Assembly (NCBI RefSeq): GCF_023008405.1
Contig: NZ_CP095376.1
Coordinates: 2,318,001 to 2,382,000 of the forward strand
Direction of reading: 5' to 3'
Length of the DNA: 64,000 nucleotides
DNA from: Amycolatopsis sp. FBCC-B4732
GTDB lineage: Bacteria > Actinomycetota > Actinomycetes > Mycobacteriales > Pseudonocardiaceae
Below are positions 61,685 to 64,000 of this stretch, piece after piece (the stretch's first letter is position 1; every line of letters starts with the position of its first letter). Below the pieces are notes generated by a model. That model was not told the origin of the DNA. It ran no database searches and was given only the letters and a program-made list of their open reading frames with translations. The translations under genes and the position numbers were made by a program.

Positions 61685-62743
61685 TCAGAGCGTGCCGGTG
61701 AGGGACTGCAGGCCGAGGCTCGTCGCGGCGACGGCGATCCAGAGCAGCCCGCCGAGCAGCAGCGGCCGGGCGCCCGCCCGCCGCATGTCCGCCAGGCGCA
61801 GGGAAAGCCCGATCCCGGCCAGCGCCGTCGTGATGAGGAACGTGCCCAGCGCCGAGAGGGCGGGGTGCCACGAGCCGGGGATGACGCCGAGGCTGTTCAG
61901 CGCGGCCGCGGCGAGGAAACCGAGCAGGAACAGGGGCACGATCCGGCGCCAGGGCAACGCGGCGACGGTGTCGCCCGGGCCGGCCTGCCGGGCTTCGCGG
62001 CGGGCCTTGAGGACGGCCAGCACGATGACGATCGGGATCAGGGTGAGCGTGCGGGTGAGCTTGACGACCAGGCCGTAGGACCCGGCGTCGTCGCCGTAGG
62101 CGAAGGAGGCCGCGACGACCGAAGACGTGTCGTTGATCGCGGTGCCCGCCCAGAGGCCGAAGGCGTGCGGGCTCAGGCCGAGCAGGTGCCCGAGCGGCGG
62201 GAACAGCAGGACGGCGGCGATGTTGAAGGTGAAGATCGTGCCGAGGGCGTAGGCGACGTCGGCCTGCTTCGGCTTGAGGACCGCGGTGGTCGCGGCGATC
62301 GCGGACGCGCCGCAGATCCCGGTGCCGACGCCGATCAGCGTCTGCGTGTCGCCGCGGACGCCGAGCCACCGGCCGAGCAGCCACGCGCCGCCGAGGGCGA
62401 CCGCCAGCGTGCCGAGCATGACCGGCAGCGAGCCGCCGCCGACCGCCAGCACCTGCCGCAGCGACAAGCCGGTACCCAGCACCACGATCGAAGCCTGCAG
62501 CACGGTCTTGGACGCGACTCCGTAGCCCGGCGTCCAGCGCTCGCCGCGCAGCCGCGGCACGACGGCGGCGGCGAGCGCACCGAGCAGGATGCCGAAGACC
62601 GGGCCGCCGACGACCGGCACCAGCGTACCCAGCGCCGTCGCGACCGCGGCGACCGCGACGGCCACCAGCAGGCCGGGTGCCACGCCCGGCCGGGGGCGGA
62701 CGGGCGCCGGCGGTGCGGCGGGGGCGTTCCGGATCGTGGTCAC
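61685..62743 (-). CDS. YeiH/UPF0324 family transporter
   Basis: A 352-residue membrane protein with about ten helices and the UPF0324 marks: GILLGALAAAVVP, a conserved KTVLQASIVVLGTGLSL, GTGICGASAIAATTAVL and GTAINDTSSVVAA. YeiH-type proteins are called putative sulfate/sulfite exporters, but evidence for the substrate is thin. GTG 62743 follows GGAGG. It is divergent from a GntR/UTRA regulator with two similar operators between them, so expression is probably repressed until that regulator binds its ligand. Confidence 0.92.
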   Translation of the reverse strand: MTTIRNAPAAPPAPVRPRPGVAPGLLVAVAVAAVATALGTLVPVVGGPVFGILLGALAAAVVPRLRGERWTPGYGVASKTVLQASIVVLGTGLSLRQVLAVGGGSLPVMLGTLAVALGGAWLLGRWLGVRGDTQTLIGVGTGICGASAIAATTAVLKPKQADVAYALGTIFTFNIAAVLLFPPLGHLLGLSPHAFGLWAGTAINDTSSVVAASFAYGDDAGSYGLVVKLTRTLTLIPIVIVLAVLKARREARQAGPGDTVAALPWRRIVPLFLLGFLAAAALNSLGVIPGSWHPALSALGTFLITTALAGIGLSLRLADMRRAGARPLLLGGLLWIAVAATSLGLQSLTGTL

Positions 62744-62761
62744 CGTTTTCCTCCGTGCTGA

Positions 62762-62775
62762 AATGTACGTACATT
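62762..62775. promoter_or_regulatory. GntR operator O1
   Basis: AATGTACGTACATT is a perfect 14-bp palindrome 19 bases before the YeiH start codon. It shares TGTAC-x-ACA with the imperfect copy at 62786, 24 bases away. Confidence 0.7.
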
Positions 62776-62785
62776 CAACTTAGAT

Positions 62786-62799
62786 GATGTACGGACATT
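62786..62799. promoter_or_regulatory. GntR operator O2
   Basis: GATGTACGGACATT, an imperfect version of O1 (one asymmetric base pair), about 43 bases before the GntR gene. Two sites in a divergent gap fit co-ordinate repression of YeiH and autoregulation. Confidence 0.6.
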
Positions 62800-62841
62800 T
62801 GGCCACGGGTAGGGTCGGCCGCGACCAGCCGGGAGGAAGTC

Positions 62842-63588
62842 ATGCCACCGCGGACGCTCAGCCGCGCCGGCTCCGAGCCGCTCTGGCGCCAGCTCCAGCG
62901 CGAGCTGCTGACCAGGCTGGATGCCGGCGAATTCACCGATCAGTTCCCGGGCGAGCTGGCGCTCGTCGAGGAGTACGAAGTGAGCCGCAGCACGGTGCGG
63001 CAGGCGCTGCGGCAGCTGCGCGCGGACGGGGTCATCGTCGCCGAGCGGGGCCGCCAGCCCCGGGTGGCGCCGCCGGCCGAGATCGCCCAGCCGCTGGGGG
63101 CGCTCTACAGCCTGTTCGCCTCGGTGGAGGCGGCCGGGCTTTCGCAGCACAGCGTCGTGCGCACCTTCGACGTCCGGGCGGACGCGCTCGTGGCCGAGCG
63201 GCTGGAGCTCGAAGCGTCGACGCCGCTGGTCTACCTCGAGCGGCTGCGCCTGGCCGGGGACGAGCCGCTGGCCCTCGACCGCGTCTGGCTGCCGGCCGCG
63301 CTCGCGAAACCGTTGCTGCCGGCCGATTTCACGCACACCGGCCTGTACGCCGAACTCGCGCGGCGCACCGGGGTGCGGCTCGACCACGGCCGTGAAGAGG
63401 TGCGCGCGGTGATCCCGACCGCGGCCGAGCGCGTCCAGCTCGCGTGCGCGCACGACGTGGCGGCGTTCGCGATCAACCGGCTCAGCCACGCCCGCGGCCG
63501 CCCGGTGGAGTGGCGCCACACGCTGGTGCGCGGCGACCGCTATGCGTTGACCGCGGAGTTTTCGGCCGCGGGCTACCGGCTGGTGTAG
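62842..63588 (+). CDS. GntR-family regulator, UTRA type
   Basis: A 248-residue regulator: winged helix (PLWRQLQRELLTRLDAGEFT ... VSRSTVRQALRQLRADGVIV, residues about 13-75) and a UTRA ligand-binding domain (about 100-245) with PLVYLERLRLAGDEPLALDR. UTRA domains bind sugars, amino acids or similar small molecules. ATG 62842 follows GGAGGAAG. Divergent from the YeiH gene and probably its repressor through the operators at 62762 and 62786. Its last 16 bases overlap the convergent acyl-CoA ligase. Confidence 0.92.
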   Translation: MPPRTLSRAGSEPLWRQLQRELLTRLDAGEFTDQFPGELALVEEYEVSRSTVRQALRQLRADGVIVAERGRQPRVAPPAEIAQPLGALYSLFASVEAAGLSQHSVVRTFDVRADALVAERLELEASTPLVYLERLRLAGDEPLALDRVWLPAALAKPLLPADFTHTGLYAELARRTGVRLDHGREEVRAVIPTAAERVQLACAHDVAAFAINRLSHARGRPVEWRHTLVRGDRYALTAEFSAAGYRLV

Positions 63589-64000
63589 TCGAGTCCTGCG
63601 CGTTCCCACACGTCGGCGCAGTTCGTGCCTTCCGCGGAGAGCTGCCGCTTGACGACCTTGAACGTCGACGTCCGCGGCAGTTCCCGGACCGTGCGCACGT
63701 AGTCGGGTACCTGCTTGGGCCCGAGGTCGGGCTGGCCGGCGAGGAAGCGCCCGAACCCGGCGGGGTCCAGCGGCGTGCCGTCGGTGACGATGGCGGCCAT
63801 CACCCGGTCGCCGGTCACCGGATCGGGTACCGCGTAGACGGCGGCGTCGGTGATCGCGGGGTGCCGCAGGAGGATCCGCTCGATCGGCGCGGTGCCGAGG
63901 TTCTCGCCGTCGACGCGGAGCCAGTCCCCGAGCCGTCCGGCGAAGTAGCAGAACCCACCGGCGTCGGCGTAGGCGAGGTCACCGGTGTGGAACATGCCGT
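63573..64000 (-). CDS. acyl-CoA synthetase, C-terminal part (cut by window edge)
   Basis: The visible 142 or so residues are the end of an AMP-binding enzyme: MFHTGDLAYADAGGFCYFAG with the adenylate-forming TGD motif, hinge GRLGDWLRVDGENL, then the C-terminal domain with PDPVTGDRVMAAIV and the catalytic Lys region RTSTFKVVKRQL. The pattern is that of long-chain fatty-acid-CoA ligases of the FadD6/FadD17 type. The gene continues beyond the window. Fits the neighbouring fatty-acid gene at 59163. Confidence 0.88.
   Translation of the reverse strand, partial: GMFHTGDLAYADAGGFCYFAGRLGDWLRVDGENLGTAPIERILLRHPAITDAAVYAVPDPVTGDRVMAAIVTDGTPLDPAGFGRFLAGQPDLGPKQVPDYVRTVRELPRTSTFKVVKRQLSAEGTNCADVWERAGLDYTSR

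Noticed and set aside
1..64000. tRNA, rRNA, CRISPR arrays, insertion sequences, attachment sites or prophage genes
   Set aside because: None were recognised by eye: no transposase or integrase motifs, no regularly spaced identical repeats with unique spacers, no tRNA-like cloverleaf noticed. A dedicated scan could still find small RNAs.

Overview
The window is very GC-rich with strong third-position GC bias, many GTG starts and chains of ATGA/GTGA stop-start overlaps. Together with a type VII (ESX) secretion locus, an ECF sigma factor paired with a YCII protein, a SARP-type regulator, DUF1206 and many two-component systems, this points to a filamentous actinomycete. Pseudonocardiaceae (Amycolatopsis-like) is my best guess; this is inference from gene content, no database was searched.

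Region 1 (1-15679) is part of a type VII secretion island. A minus-strand operon carries the fused three-domain ATPase EccC, a small protein and a Pro/Gly-rich helical protein. It diverges from a WXG100-type pair closed by a strong hairpin terminator. A second minus-strand operon holds two ESX-associated proteins and mycosin. On the plus strand a YbaB-like protein and a WXG100-size protein lead into a 1588-residue polymorphic toxin with a nuclease-like C-terminus and two tandem YezG-like immunity proteins. EccB, EccD and EccE are not in the window.

Region 2 (15676-28281) is signalling. It has an OmpR-type kinase/regulator pair, a LuxR regulator coupled to a beta-helix/AAA+ (CbxX/EccA-like) fusion with an orphan paralogous regulator, a secreted serine hydrolase, a kinase coupled to a NarL-SARP fusion regulator, an ABC exporter, and a second NarL-type kinase/regulator pair. 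Between the last kinase and its regulator sit four tandem, translationally coupled mini-ORFs that look like duplications of the kinase/regulator junction.

Region 3 (28268-40016) has a Tat-exported esterase behind a palindromic operator, and a copper operon (copZ-like chaperone, secreted protein, CopA) with a leaderless promoter whose spacer is a CsoR-like operator. It is followed by a hydroxyacid/dicarboxylate catabolic cluster: LysR, tartrate/isopropylmalate-type dehydrogenase, FCD-GntR, MFS, D-2-hydroxyacid dehydrogenase, AtuA-like protein, DUF4387. The dehydrogenase/GntR 3' junction carries exact-period 170-bp tandem duplications.

Region 4 (40169-53744) is mixed: a two-domain hydrolase with a divergent HTH regulator, an FAD monooxygenase, a secreted-protein gene broken by an in-frame amber codon, a KAS III-like enzyme with a Ser-His-Asp triad, and a cell-wall group (GH25 muramidase, M15 peptidase, HTH-TM-peptidoglycan-binding-muramidase fusion). 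Then come DUF1206, an ECF42-like sigma factor with YCII partner, and an orphan substrate-binding lipoprotein.

Region 5 (53745-64000) starts with an 858-bp low-gene stretch, then a large LAL regulator with a leaderless promoter, a CynX/NimT-type transporter, 3-hydroxyacyl-CoA dehydrogenase coupled to a small zinc-ligand protein, a TetR regulator, a class III nucleotide cyclase, a YeiH-type transporter divergent from a GntR/UTRA regulator with two operators between them, and the end of an acyl-CoA ligase cut by the window edge. No rRNA, tRNA, CRISPR array, insertion sequence or prophage was seen.
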